Shown: piece by piece, positions 27,293-37,565 of the stretch
Layout of the letters: each line of letters opens with the position of its first letter
Position numbering within the stretch: the first letter of the stretch is position 1
DNA from: Terriglobia bacterium
GTDB lineage: Bacteria; Acidobacteriota; Terriglobia; Bryobacterales; Bryobacteraceae
Assembly (NCBI GenBank): GCA_020073325.1
Contig: JAIQFJ010000007.1
Coordinates: 1 to 38,760 of the forward strand
Reading direction: 5' to 3'
Length of the DNA: 38,760 nucleotides
Translations under genes and position numbers: made by a program
Notes under the pieces: generated by a model
Seen by the model: the letters and a program-made list of their open reading frames with translations, nothing else
Told to the model about the DNA's origin: nothing
Database searches by the model: none

Positions 27293-28654
27293 CTATGGGC
27301 GCAGGACAACATTCAACGACTCGGCGCAAACGCCGACCAGTCGATCGATTTCCGTCTCGGTGATCACCAGCGGAGGCGCGAAGTACACAGCGTCGCCGGG
27401 CGCCGGATGCGGACCGCCCGCAACGCGCGTGCGGGTCACGACCGCGCGCTTCATCATCTCCGACTGCAGGCGCGCGGCGATCTTCCGGTCGCCGGGAAAA
27501 TTCTTCTTGCTGGCGCGGTCCTCCACCAGTTCCACCGCCGCCAGCAGACCTTTGCCGCCGCGGATGTCCCCCACGTAAGGATGATCGCCGAAGGCGTCGA
27601 GCAGGGCCGCATGCAGCCGCGTCCCCATGGCCGCCGCGTTCTCGCACAGATGTTCCTGTTCGACGATATCGAGATTCTTCAGGGCAACGGCGCAGCAGGC
27701 CGGGTGGCCCGAGTATGTGTAGGCATGCATCCAGCGTTCTCCCGGAGGCACCGAATCGAGCGCTTCCTTGATGGCCGGGCTCACCATCATGCCGCCCAGC
27801 GGCAGATATCCGGAAGTGACGCCTTTGGCGAAGGTGAGAATGTCCGGCTGAATGGCCCAGTGATCCTTTGCGAACCAGCGGCCGGTGCGGCCGAAGCCGG
27901 TGATCACCTCGTCTCCGATCAGCAGGACCTGGTGACGCGAACAGATCTCGCGGACGCGCGGCCAATAATCGTCGTCGGGATAAATCACGCCGCCCGCTCC
28001 GTGAATCGGCTCGCCGATGAACGCGGCAACAGTGTCCGGGCCCTCGCGCAGGATCGCTTCCTCCAGTTCGCGAGCGGCGGCCTGCCCGATGGTTTCGCCG
28101 GATTGAGCGCCTTCGAAGCGATACGGGTAGCACGTCTGGATATGAACGAAGCCCGGCACGCGCGGCTCGAACATTTTCCAGAAGGCGCCCATCTTGGTGG
28201 CGCTCATCGCCTGCAGCGTCACGCCGTGATACGCTTCGCCGCGGGCGATCACCTTGATTTTTCCGGATTTTCCAGCGGCCTTCCAATAAAAGCGGGCCGT
28301 CTTAAAGGCGCTTTCGTTCGATTCCGCTCCGCCGCAGGTGAAAAATACGGCTTCCATTCCGGATAATTTCGAAAGCCGCCCGGCCAGCGTGATGGCCGGA
28401 ATATTCGACGACCCGGCGTAGGTTGAACAATAGGCCAGCTCTTTCATCTGCGCCGCGGCCGCTTCCGCCAGTTCGGCGCGGCCGTGGCCGACGTTGACGT
28501 TCCAGAGCCCGGACAGACCGTCCATATATTCGCGGCCGTCGGCATCGTAAATTTTGGTGCCGCGCCCGCGAACGTAGATCACCGGCTCAGTGTGATCGTG
28601 AAGCGAATGAATCAAGTGTTCCTGATCGGTTTTGATGAGATCGGCGACCGTCAT
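27293..28654 (-). CDS. Class III pyridoxal-phosphate aminotransferase (omega-transaminase family)
   Basis: 453 aa; EAVFFTCGGAESNESAFKTARFYW, AYHGVTLQAMSATKMG, LLIGDEVITGFGRTGRWFA, DILTFAKGVTSGYLPLGG. Confidence 0.95.
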   Translation of the reverse strand: MTVADLIKTDQEHLIHSLHDHTEPVIYVRGRGTKIYDADGREYMDGLSGLWNVNVGHGRAELAEAAAAQMKELAYCSTYAGSSNIPAITLAGRLSKLSGMEAVFFTCGGAESNESAFKTARFYWKAAGKSGKIKVIARGEAYHGVTLQAMSATKMGAFWKMFEPRVPGFVHIQTCYPYRFEGAQSGETIGQAAARELEEAILREGPDTVAAFIGEPIHGAGGVIYPDDDYWPRVREICSRHQVLLIGDEVITGFGRTGRWFAKDHWAIQPDILTFAKGVTSGYLPLGGMMVSPAIKEALDSVPPGERWMHAYTYSGHPACCAVALKNLDIVEQEHLCENAAAMGTRLHAALLDAFGDHPYVGDIRGGKGLLAAVELVEDRASKKNFPGDRKIAARLQSEMMKRAVVTRTRVAGGPHPAPGDAVYFAPPLVITETEIDRLVGVCAESLNVVLRP

Positions 28655-28704
28655 GATTTCTCCTCTGAATTAAAAATAGCGGTGACCAGGCGTGGATGCC
28701 TGAA

Positions 28705-29625
28705 TCAGAATGTCGGCGGCGTGTTCACCCATACCAGGACCGCTTCCTGTTCGCCGGGAACGCTCCACCGATGCGTCTGGGAGCTCGAAAAATACAGGCT
28801 GTCTCCTTTTTCGATGCGATAGTGCTCCACTTCATCCAGCCAGATTTCGAAGCAGCCGCTGAGGACAAAAATGAACTCTTCACCGTGATGGAAGTAAGCG
28901 CCGCCGCTCGAAGTTCCCGGGGCCAGGCGATAGAGGTGCGGCTCCATCACGTGCGTTCCCATGCTCAGCAGCTCGATGTTCACGCCCGGTTCGTTGGAAA
29001 GCTGGGGGCGGTCCCGGGGACGGACTAATTTACGCGGCTTTTTCGCGCTTCCGAAAAACGACAATACGTTTGTTCCGTAAAACACCGCCAATTTCTGCAA
29101 GGTCGCGAGCGACGCGTTGACCTGGCCGCGTTCCAGACTGCTCAGAAAACTCACCGAGAGGCCGCAGCCCTCGGCGGCTTCGGCAAGCGTCATATTTCTC
29201 GACTGTCGAAGTCGCCGCAGGTGTCGCGCGATCGAGGCGGCCGAGGAGGATTGGAGTACCGAAGTCCGGCGCGGCCCGTCTTTGCCCGCGATCTTCAGCC
29301 GGATAGCTTCGATGCTGAGCTTGTTTTCGTCGCGCAGCCGGCTCACGTACTTGAGGTGTTCCACCTGCGAGGCCGTGTACAGGCGCCGCCCGCCGGGGGT
29401 CCGCTGCGGATCGACCAGGCCCAGGTTCTCCCACATCCGCAGCGTCGAGGCGCTCAGGTCCAGAATCCGGGCGACGTCTGAAATCGAGAAGCGGGGGCCG
29501 ATGTCCGCAACGCGGCGAATCATAGTTCTGGCGCGCATCCTTCGCATTATAAGCCTATGCCCGGCCGGACGCGATTCCTTTTTTGTTACAGAAAAACTGT
29601 AGGAGCACAAGAAAGTTCTTGACAC
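28705..29625 (-). CDS. MerR-HTH + XRE-HTH + cupin fusion transcriptional regulator
   Basis: FSISDVARILDLSASTLRMWENLGLVDPQRTPGGRRLYTASQVEHL (MerR); IARHLRRLRQSRNMTLAEAAEGCGLSVSFLSSLERGQVNASLATLQKLA (XRE); HHGEEFIFVLSGCFEIWLDEVEHYRIEKGDSLYFSSSQTHRW (cupin). Confidence 0.93.
   Translation of the reverse strand: MSRTFLCSYSFSVTKKESRPAGHRLIMRRMRARTMIRRVADIGPRFSISDVARILDLSASTLRMWENLGLVDPQRTPGGRRLYTASQVEHLKYVSRLRDENKLSIEAIRLKIAGKDGPRRTSVLQSSSAASIARHLRRLRQSRNMTLAEAAEGCGLSVSFLSSLERGQVNASLATLQKLAVFYGTNVLSFFGSAKKPRKLVRPRDRPQLSNEPGVNIELLSMGTHVMEPHLYRLAPGTSSGGAYFHHGEEFIFVLSGCFEIWLDEVEHYRIEKGDSLYFSSSQTHRWSVPGEQEAVLVWVNTPPTF
29587..29601. promoter_or_regulatory. Palindromic operator candidate TACAG-AAAAA-CTGTA
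   Basis: Perfect 5-bp arms in the regulator/receptor intergenic region, upstream of a sigma70-like promoter. Confidence 0.45.
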
Positions 29626-29646
29626 CGAATACGGCCCGCGTAGAAT
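29619..29646 (+). promoter_or_regulatory. Sigma70-like promoter TTGACA-N16-TAGAAT for the receptor gene
   Basis: TTGACA at 29619-29624, TAGAAT at 29641-29646; 29726 start downstream. Confidence 0.6.
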
Positions 29647-29725
29647 GGAGACACCCTCGGTCCCTTTTGAGGAACGGACTGTACGACCACGCGTTCAGTC
29701 TAAACAGCAGTGTGGGAGGTGAGCG

Positions 29726-32700
29726 ATGAACAATCCTATGATGCGAGGTATTCTCGTCCTGGTTTTTCTGTCGTCGGCTGGGGCCCAAACCGCGGAGACC
29801 GGGGCGGTCTCGGGGACGGTTCACGATCCCTCGGGCGCCGTGGTTGCAGGCGCTGCCGTCGATGTGACCAATGCCGGGACGCGACTGACCCGCTCGCTGC
29901 GAACCGATAACAGAGGATCCTTTGTCGTCGGGTTGCTTCCGCCGGGCGACTATAGCATCAACGTCACTGCCGACGGCTTTCAAAAAGCCCTGGTCAGCGG
30001 CATTCATGTGCAGGTGACCGAGGTGAGCGTCACCGATATTGCGCTCCAGGTGGGGTCGGTGACCTCTGAAGTCAACGTAAGCACCACCGCGGAGTTGGCG
30101 CAGACGACCACAGCCGCGCTGGGGCGCGTGGCCAATGACCAGGTGATCACCGGACTGCCGCTCGCCAACCGCAACTTCACGCAGATTCTGGGGCTTTCGC
30201 CCGGCGTGTCGGTGGAGCTCTCCGATGCCGGCCAGCTTGGCAAAAACAATCAGAACGTCACCGCCAACGGCGTGCGCCCCACCTTCAATAATTTCCAGTT
30301 CAACGGCATCGACGCGAACAATATCGCCGAAAACTCAGCCACCGGCTTCGGCCCCGAAGTGAGCCTCGCCGTGCCGGCGCCGGACACCATCGCCGAATTC
30401 AAGGTGCAGACCGGACTGTACGATGCGAGCTCGGGCCGCAGCGCCGGAGCCAACGTCGATATCATCAGTAAAACCGGTACCAATCAGCTCCACGGAACCG
30501 CGTGGGAATTTCTGCGCAACGACGATTTCAACGCCAACACGTTTTTTCTGAACCGCAACGGCCAGCCTCGGCCGGTGCTCAAGCAGAATCAGTACGGCTT
30601 CGTTCTCGGCGGCCCGATCCGCAAGGACAAAACGTTCTTCTTCGGCTCCTACCAGGGGACCCAGCAGCGCAACGGATTGTCGACGGCGGGCTCGGCGTCG
30701 GTGTTTTTGCCGGCGCTGACCGATGACCGGTCGGCTGCCGCGCTGGGCGCGCTGTTCGGAGGCAAGGCCGGGCAGCAGGGCGGCGTTGCCGTCGCGCGCG
30801 ACGGATCCAACATCAATCCGATTTCGCTCAAGCTGCTCCAGTTCAAGCTGCCCAGCGGCCAATACCTGATCCCGACGCCGCAGGTGATTCTGCCCAACGG
30901 CACCGGACAATCGTCGTTCTCCTCCCCGGCCAAGTTCACCGAGCACCAGTACACTCTGAATGTCGACCATAACTTCTCGAGCAACGACACCTTGAGCGGA
31001 CGATTCTTCTATTCGACCGATCCGCAATCGGGACCCTTCGCGCAGGGCAACAGCTCGGCCAACGTGCCCGGATTCGGGCTGGTGGAGCGCGACCAGAACC
31101 TGATGGTCGCGCTGATTCAGAACCACACCTTCAGTCCCAGCATGATCAACCAGGTGAGCGCGGGCTACACGCGCTTTGACGGTTATCACATCGTGGACCA
31201 GCCGATCAGCAATTCCGACATCGGGCTGACGCCGCCCACGGGACTTGCCGTGATTCCGACCATCGTCGTGAGCAACTCCTTCATCCTCGGTCCTCCGCTG
31301 CAGGACCTGTTCACTTCCGTCTCCAATACTTTTGTGGCGAAAGATGTGTTCTCCTGGACCAAGGGCCGCCACTACCTTCGTTTCGGATTCGAAGGAGACC
31401 GTCGGCAGGTGAACATGAATTTGCCGTTCGAATCGAACGCGCTGCTGAATTTCCTCAGCTTCCAGGACTTCCTGCTGGGTATGAGCGCGGCGCAGAACGG
31501 AAGCCAGTTCAGCAACCTCTCCTCTTCGGCCGGCGACACCGGAATCACCGATCGCCATTACCGGTACAAAGCGTTTTCGACCTTCGCGCAGGACGATTTC
31601 AAAGTCTCCACGCGGCTGACGATCAACGCGGGATTGCGCTGGGAATATTTCGGTCCGCCCAGCGACACCGAGGGCCGCGTTTCGAACTTCGATCCGAAAC
31701 TGGCGCTGGCCGAGCCTCCCGCCAGCGGAACGCTGACCGGCTACACGGTGCCCTCGGGTTTTCCTGGCACGGTCCCGGATGGCGTCACCCGAACGTCGAT
31801 CAATACGCTGTGGAACTCGCGCTACGGCGACTTCGCGCCCAGGGTCGGCGCGGCGCTGCGCCTTCTCGACAAACACAGCCTGGTGCTGCGCGGCGGCTAC
31901 GGCCTGTATTTCCAGGCCTTATCGAACCAGGTGGCCGATCAGTCGATCCTGGCGCTGCCGCTGGTGGTCCATGCGGCCAATTCGGGAGTTCTCAACGCGT
32001 CGGCGTCTTTCGCACAGCCGTTTGTTCCGGCGCTGCCGCCGAACGAATCGTTCCCGGTCTGGCTTCAGCGCACTCCCACCAGCGCGCAGGCGCCCACCTT
32101 CATTCCAAGCGATCTGCTTGACCCCCACACGCAGACTTACAGCGTCGATCTCCAGTATCAGCCGGCGCAAAGTTTCCTGCTGGATGTGGGCTACGTCGGC
32201 ACCCGGTCGAGCAATCTGCTGGTCTGCCTCGGATTCAATCAGCCGCTGATCGCTTCGGCGTCGAATCCGGTCCACGGGATCACCACAACGAGTTTGTCGA
32301 ACGCGGCCCAACGCGTGCCGATCCTCGGCCTCAGCAGCGGCGCCAGTTCCTGCCGGAACGTCGGCTACGCCAACTACAACGCGCTTCAGGCGAGCCTCAC
32401 GAAGCGCTTCTCCAAGGGCCTTCAATTCCTGGCCAGCTATACCTGGTCGAAGAATCTGGACGTGGCGTCGGGGCAGGGCTCCTCCGAAGACCTGGGCGGA
32501 TTCTCGGGCGACCCGACGTATGTCCCGGGAGCCTACGGTCCGTCCGACTTCGACCGCACGCAGCGGCTGGTCGTCAGCTTCGTGTATGAAGTGCCCGGTC
32601 CGAAGTCGCAATCGGCCCTGCTGCGGAATACGCTGAGCCACTGGTCCTTCAGCGGGATTCTGCTGGCCCAGTCGGGGGTGCCGTTTTCGGTGACCGATTC

Positions 32701-33100
32701 GCGGACCGGCACCATCTTTGCCCGCTCCGGCCGCGCGCAATGCAGCGGACTCGATCCCAATACGTCGGGCTCCATCGAATCGCGCCTGGGCCACTACATC
32801 AATACCGCGGCGTTTCTCGGGCCGCCCGCTTTGTTCGACGGCACCGGCTTCGGAAACTGCGGACGCAACGACATTCGCGGACCCGACCAGAAAAACATGG
32901 ACCTGGCGGTCTCTCGCGCGTTTCCGTTCCACCGCGAAGGCATGGCGATCAATTTCCGCGCCGAAGCTTTCAACCTGACCAACCATCCGAACTTCGGACA
33001 GCCAGGCTCGAATCTCGCTTCCGCGGCCACCTTCGGCGTCATCTCGACCACGGTCAGCAATCCGCGCATCCTGCAGCTTGCGCTCAAATTCATGTACTGA
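29726..33100 (+). CDS. TonB-dependent receptor, Oar-like, with N-terminal carboxypeptidase-regulatory-like domain
   Basis: 1124 aa; GAVSGTVHDPSGAVVAGAAVDVTNAGTRLTRSLRTDNRGSFVVGLLPPGDYSINV; plug VITGLPLANRNFTQILGLSPGV; C-terminal NPRILQLALKFMY. Confidence 0.93.
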   Translation: MNNPMMRGILVLVFLSSAGAQTAETGAVSGTVHDPSGAVVAGAAVDVTNAGTRLTRSLRTDNRGSFVVGLLPPGDYSINVTADGFQKALVSGIHVQVTEVSVTDIALQVGSVTSEVNVSTTAELAQTTTAALGRVANDQVITGLPLANRNFTQILGLSPGVSVELSDAGQLGKNNQNVTANGVRPTFNNFQFNGIDANNIAENSATGFGPEVSLAVPAPDTIAEFKVQTGLYDASSGRSAGANVDIISKTGTNQLHGTAWEFLRNDDFNANTFFLNRNGQPRPVLKQNQYGFVLGGPIRKDKTFFFGSYQGTQQRNGLSTAGSASVFLPALTDDRSAAALGALFGGKAGQQGGVAVARDGSNINPISLKLLQFKLPSGQYLIPTPQVILPNGTGQSSFSSPAKFTEHQYTLNVDHNFSSNDTLSGRFFYSTDPQSGPFAQGNSSANVPGFGLVERDQNLMVALIQNHTFSPSMINQVSAGYTRFDGYHIVDQPISNSDIGLTPPTGLAVIPTIVVSNSFILGPPLQDLFTSVSNTFVAKDVFSWTKGRHYLRFGFEGDRRQVNMNLPFESNALLNFLSFQDFLLGMSAAQNGSQFSNLSSSAGDTGITDRHYRYKAFSTFAQDDFKVSTRLTINAGLRWEYFGPPSDTEGRVSNFDPKLALAEPPASGTLTGYTVPSGFPGTVPDGVTRTSINTLWNSRYGDFAPRVGAALRLLDKHSLVLRGGYGLYFQALSNQVADQSILALPLVVHAANSGVLNASASFAQPFVPALPPNESFPVWLQRTPTSAQAPTFIPSDLLDPHTQTYSVDLQYQPAQSFLLDVGYVGTRSSNLLVCLGFNQPLIASASNPVHGITTTSLSNAAQRVPILGLSSGASSCRNVGYANYNALQASLTKRFSKGLQFLASYTWSKNLDVASGQGSSEDLGGFSGDPTYVPGAYGPSDFDRTQRLVVSFVYEVPGPKSQSALLRNTLSHWSFSGILLAQSGVPFSVTDSRTGTIFARSGRAQCSGLDPNTSGSIESRLGHYINTAAFLGPPALFDGTGFGNCGRNDIRGPDQKNMDLAVSRAFPFHREGMAINFRAEAFNLTNHPNFGQPGSNLASAATFGVISTTVSNPRILQLALKFMY

Positions 33101-33116
33101 GGAGATCCCGCTTCTC

Positions 33117-34880
33117 ATGCGAATCGACAGGCTGGTGGGGAAGCTTCTGGCGCCGACACTGCTTTCGGCAAGTCTCTTATCCGCGCAGAATAACGCGGAC
33201 CTGGTGCTGATTCACGGCAAAATCCTCACCGTCGACGCCAGGGATTCCATCGCCGAGGCGCTCGCGGTGCGCGATGGAAAAATTCTTGCCACCGGAAGCT
33301 CCCAGGCGATGCTCGCGCGTGCCGATGAGCACGCTCGCGTCATCGATCTGCACGGCCTGACGGTCACGCCCGGCCTGATCGATTCGCACGCGCATTTCAC
33401 CGAGACCAATACTCTCTATGAGCTGAATTTCGCCGACTCGCACACCGTCGACGACGTCATCGCGCGCGTCAAGGAAAAGGCCGATTCGCTCAAGCCGGGC
33501 GAATGGATTCGCGGCGAGCAATGGGATGAGAGCAAGCTCAAGGAGCGCCGCTACGTCACCGCCGCCGACCTGGATAAAGCCGCGCCGAACAATCCGGTGT
33601 GGCTCACGCAATCCACCGGTCATTACGGAGTGGCCGACAGCTATGCCTTGAAGCTGGCGCACATCACTCGGGAGACCAAGGATCCGCCGGCCGGAACCAT
33701 CGATCGCGACGCGCAGGGAAACCCGAGCGGAGTCCTCAAAGAAGGCGCCGCCATGGGACTGGTCACGCGCCTGATTCCTCCTTTCACGCGCGACCAGAAT
33801 ATCCAGGGCATTCTGAAAATCATGGCCGATTTCAACCGCGAGGGAATGACGGCCGCCAAGGACCCGGCCATCCGGCAATCCAAGTGGGACCTCTATCAGG
33901 ACCTGTTGCGGGAGAACAAACTCACGGTTCGCGTCTTCACCTTGTGGCTCGGCGGCCGTAGCATGGAATCCGGCCGTCAGACCATGGCCGCGCTCAGCAA
34001 GCTTCCCAAACCTCCGCAGTCGTTCGGCGACGGCATGCTGATCGCAGGCGGAATCAAGATGTATATCGACGGCAGCGGCGGCGGGCGAACCGGGTGGCTC
34101 TATAAAGACTGGAACAAAGAGTCGACCGGCACCGATACCGGCAACGCCGGCTATCCCGTCGTCGAGCCTGACGTCTACCGTCAGATGGTGGAGATGTTCC
34201 ACAACGCCGGGCTGCACGTGGGAACTCACGCGGTGGGCGACCGCGGCATCGACTGGGTGGTCGACACCTATGCCGAAGCGCTGAAAAGGAATCCGATTCA
34301 TGGGCTCCGTCATTCGATCATCCATTCCAATCTGCCGACCGATCACGCCATGGATGTCATGGCCGATCTGCAGAAGCGCTACGACGCGGGCTACCCGGAG
34401 GCGCAAGCCGAGTTCATGTGGTGGATCGGCGATACCTACGCGGGAAACTACGGCCCAGAGCGCGCCGCGCGGCTCCTTCCGTTCAAGACTTTCGTCGCCA
34501 AGGGCATCCAGTGGGGCGGAGGCTCGGATTTTCCCGTGACGCCGCTCGCCGCGCGCTACGGCCTGTGGGCGTCGGTGGTGCGCCAGACGCTCGACGGGGT
34601 GTACGGCTCGCATCCGTTCGGCACTTCGCAATCGATCGACATCCACACCGCGCTGCGCTCCTATACCATCTGGTCCGCCTACCAGCTTTTTATGGAGAAG
34701 CGCATCGGATCGATCGAGGCGGGAAAAGAAGCGGACTTCGCCGTGTGGGATCGCGACATGTACACCATTCCCTCCGACGATTTGCGTAATCTGAAGTGCG
34801 AGATGACCATTCTGCACGGCAAGATCGTGTACCAATCCTCGACCAGCCCGCTCAGTGTCGCGACCAAGCCGGCCAGATGA
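33117..34880 (+). CDS. Amidohydrolase family protein (YtcJ-like)
   Basis: DLVLIHGKILTVDARDSIAEALAVRDGKILATGS; GLTVTPGLIDSHAHFTE; GLHVGTHAVGDRGIDWVVDTY; GSIEAGKEADFAVWDRDMY. Confidence 0.92.
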   Translation: MRIDRLVGKLLAPTLLSASLLSAQNNADLVLIHGKILTVDARDSIAEALAVRDGKILATGSSQAMLARADEHARVIDLHGLTVTPGLIDSHAHFTETNTLYELNFADSHTVDDVIARVKEKADSLKPGEWIRGEQWDESKLKERRYVTAADLDKAAPNNPVWLTQSTGHYGVADSYALKLAHITRETKDPPAGTIDRDAQGNPSGVLKEGAAMGLVTRLIPPFTRDQNIQGILKIMADFNREGMTAAKDPAIRQSKWDLYQDLLRENKLTVRVFTLWLGGRSMESGRQTMAALSKLPKPPQSFGDGMLIAGGIKMYIDGSGGGRTGWLYKDWNKESTGTDTGNAGYPVVEPDVYRQMVEMFHNAGLHVGTHAVGDRGIDWVVDTYAEALKRNPIHGLRHSIIHSNLPTDHAMDVMADLQKRYDAGYPEAQAEFMWWIGDTYAGNYGPERAARLLPFKTFVAKGIQWGGGSDFPVTPLAARYGLWASVVRQTLDGVYGSHPFGTSQSIDIHTALRSYTIWSAYQLFMEKRIGSIEAGKEADFAVWDRDMYTIPSDDLRNLKCEMTILHGKIVYQSSTSPLSVATKPAR

Positions 34881-34894
34881 TCAGGGAGACTGAA

Positions 34895-35836
34895 ATGACG
34901 AAACACGCTGTTCTCGCCGCTGTTTTGCTGGCCACCGGTGTGTGCGCGCGCGCGCAAGAGCGGGATCAGCCGGGCACGCGCTGGAGCGACGATCAATTGC
35001 GCCAGGTGATTGGAGCGGCGCGCGTTGGCCGCAAGCTCACGCCGAAATCCTGGCCCGGAGGCGCGCGCGTCGCCGTGTGCCTGAGCTTCGATGACGACAA
35101 CGAAGCCCCGCTGCTGCGCGACGGCACCACCTCTCCCACCACGCTTTCCGCCTCCGACTTCGGCGCCGAGATCGGTACGCAGCGGATTCTCAAGATTCTG
35201 GACAACTATCAGGTCCCGGCGACGTTTTTCCTCACCGGCGTCGACGCCATGCTGCACCCGGACATGCTCGCGGCCATTATGAAAAGCGGCCGCAACGAGA
35301 TCGGCGTGCACGGATGGATTCACGAGTTTCCTCCGCGCCTCGCGCCGGGGGAGGAAGAGCGCCTGCTCGACAAGGCGATCGACTATCTCACCAAAGTCAC
35401 TGGCAAGCGTCCGGTGGGATATCGCGCGCCGTCCTGGGCCTTCAGCGATCACACACTCGACCTGATTCAGAAAAAAGGATTCGTTTACGACAGCAGCCTG
35501 CAGGCGCTGGACGAGCCGTACGAGATCATGGCGAACGGCAAGGAGACCAGCGTTGTCGAACTGGCGATCGACTGGACGCTGACTGAAACTCCGTATCTGG
35601 GCCGGCAAGGCCACATGCCGTCGCCCAGGTTGTTGTACGAGGTGTACAAGGACGAGTTCGACGGTGCTTATGAAGAAGGAACGATGTTCGTTCTAACTCT
35701 GCACCCTTATCTGAGCGGCCACCGCGCCCCGGCCCGTCATCTGAACGATCTGATTGCCTATATGAAGTCCAAACCCGGCGTCTGGTTCGCAACCGCGGAC
35801 CAGATCGCGGAGTATGTCAAGAAGACAGGTAAGTAG
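34895..35836 (+). CDS. Secreted polysaccharide deacetylase (NodB) family protein
   Basis: VAVCLSFDDDNEAPLL; QVPATFFLTGVDAMLHPDMLAAIMKSGRNEIGVHGWIHE; GKRPVGYRAPSWAFSDHTLDLIQKKGFVYDSSL; FVLTLHPYLSGH. Confidence 0.92.
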   Translation: MTKHAVLAAVLLATGVCARAQERDQPGTRWSDDQLRQVIGAARVGRKLTPKSWPGGARVAVCLSFDDDNEAPLLRDGTTSPTTLSASDFGAEIGTQRILKILDNYQVPATFFLTGVDAMLHPDMLAAIMKSGRNEIGVHGWIHEFPPRLAPGEEERLLDKAIDYLTKVTGKRPVGYRAPSWAFSDHTLDLIQKKGFVYDSSLQALDEPYEIMANGKETSVVELAIDWTLTETPYLGRQGHMPSPRLLYEVYKDEFDGAYEEGTMFVLTLHPYLSGHRAPARHLNDLIAYMKSKPGVWFATADQIAEYVKKTGK

Positions 35837-36453
35837 CGTTCTTGGAAGCGCACGAAGGTCTCGCGCTGGAGGAGTTTCTTCAGCCGAACTTAGCGTCCTC
35901 TGATCGCACCCGAGAGAGCAAGCCCGTCAACCTTCAGCCGGCGATCGGCCCGGACGTTTTCAATGTTTCTGGCTCCAGTTCTGGCGAGCATTGTTTTCCC
36001 AAGAGATCTGTGTCGCAAAATGGCCGGAAATGGCGGAGTTTTTAAAAAGCACTCAGGGGCTGCGGATCCCCATCCAAGTAATTGATTATGAAGATTTTAG
36101 CTGGGTGGGGCATCGGCGGTCCGAACGCCTGCAACAAAGAATCTGACGCGACCAAAATTGTGGCGGATCACTTTTAGGTTCAGAGAGTTATGCACCACTC
36201 GACCCGCGGGCAAGCTGCCTCGTGCGCGCTAGCCTTGTCAGAAAAACCCGACAAAACCGACAAATTACGACCCGATTATGAGCGCTTCCGGCACGATTCT
36301 TGATCCAAACTGATCAGAACGCTGGCTCTGAGATGCAGCACCTTCCGTGGCCGGCCTCCCAGGATGCGGCGCACCAATAACATGTGACGGGCAACATCGA
36401 CGCTGGCTAGAAGACCCCGCTCGGCGAACGCGAGCTCGGGTGGGACGATCCAG

Positions 36454-36690
36454 GTGAATCTCCAGCTCGAGAGCGGAGCGATCTCCCAAAGCTCGCTGAT
36501 GCTTCCCCAGCTAGGGCACGCCGCCTTTGTCCTGCCGGACCAGTTTCCCGCCACGGCCGGCCAGCGCGGCATGGCGGAGTTCTACGTGACAGGCTCGGGG
36601 AGAGAAACCCCGGTCATTTCGATGCTCGGGCTGAGCGGTTCCGTCCTGGTCCTGACGTCCTGGCACGCGTTGCGTGAAGATGGCGTAGGC
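36454..36690 (+). pseudogene. Remnant of an acidobacterial-type secreted protein
   Basis: MNLQLESGAISQSSLMLPQLGHAAFVLPDQFPATAGQRGMAEFYVTGSGRE...ISMLGLSGSVLVLTS resembles a recurrent secreted-protein segment; no intact gene around it. Confidence 0.35.
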
Positions 36691-36952
36691 CACGACTCCG
36701 GCCACCCCCGCTCCCGAGGCGCTCACCTGGGCCCAGCCCGCCGAGGTCGCCGCATCCGCATCCATCGTGTGAAGGAACTTCGTCTGCCCGCCGGTGAGCG
36801 AGACACTCGCGCCGGCCCCCTCCTGGAATGCAAGGTTCCAGCCCGATATTTTCCCCGAACGCGTCGCGACCGATCCCGCGGGAAATGTTTATTTGGATCA
36901 GGATGGCAATTCGCATGGGTCTTACCAGCGGCGAGGCCGAGAGCCGTACGAG

Positions 36953-37372
36953 TCAGCCGATTCGCGCACCCTGCGGAACCCAGGTTCGTTGGCGGGCATC
37001 GTAGCTCCAACCCGACTGTTGCGCCGACTCTGGCGCCGCTCCCCGGCGGTCCGCGACGTGCGCGCGCCCCTGCGCCAGTGCTGCTCGCAACAGGGCTAGG
37101 AATCGCAGTGCCGGATCGCTGCCTTGGTGATAAGCGGATTGGATCTCTGCTACTTGCTGCAAGACTCGCCGGCTTCGTCGCTCCAGATCGGCGCGCTCTC
37201 GGCAGTGGATCGCACCTACCTCGAGCGCAAATTCCAGCCAGATCTCCCATGCGCTGTGCAGATCGGCGAGGATTCCCGGCAAGCGTGCATGGACAGAGTG
37301 CGCAGGCATCTCGTCGCGGAGTTGGCGAGAGCGCGTCGCCGCGTTGATTTTCGAACGCTGATCTTCCGTCAC
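36953..37372 (-). CDS. Small protein, possibly phage/plasmid-associated; start overlaps an upstream short ORF by GTGA
   Basis: VLQQVAEIQSAYHQGSDPALRFLALLRAALAQGRAHVADRRGAAPES...WVPQGARIG resembles a tail seen on mobile-element primase/helicase-like proteins (weak recollection). Confidence 0.35.
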   Translation of the reverse strand: MTEDQRSKINAATRSRQLRDEMPAHSVHARLPGILADLHSAWEIWLEFALEVGAIHCRERADLERRSRRVLQQVAEIQSAYHQGSDPALRFLALLRAALAQGRAHVADRRGAAPESAQQSGWSYDARQRTWVPQGARIG

Positions 37373-37565
37373 CGCGCCCGCCGCTTCACAAACGCCGCCA
37401 CGGCCCTGCGGAGCTTGCGGGTTTGGTGGATGCGGTCGCAGGGGGGGATAGTGGCGCAGGCGTCGATTAGGGCTTTGTAAATCTCAGGCCAAGCGACTTT
37501 TTCGGGTTGCTGCGTTCCGCAGCCTGTTATTAGCCATTATCGTTAGGGTGCGCGGCCGTTCGCGA

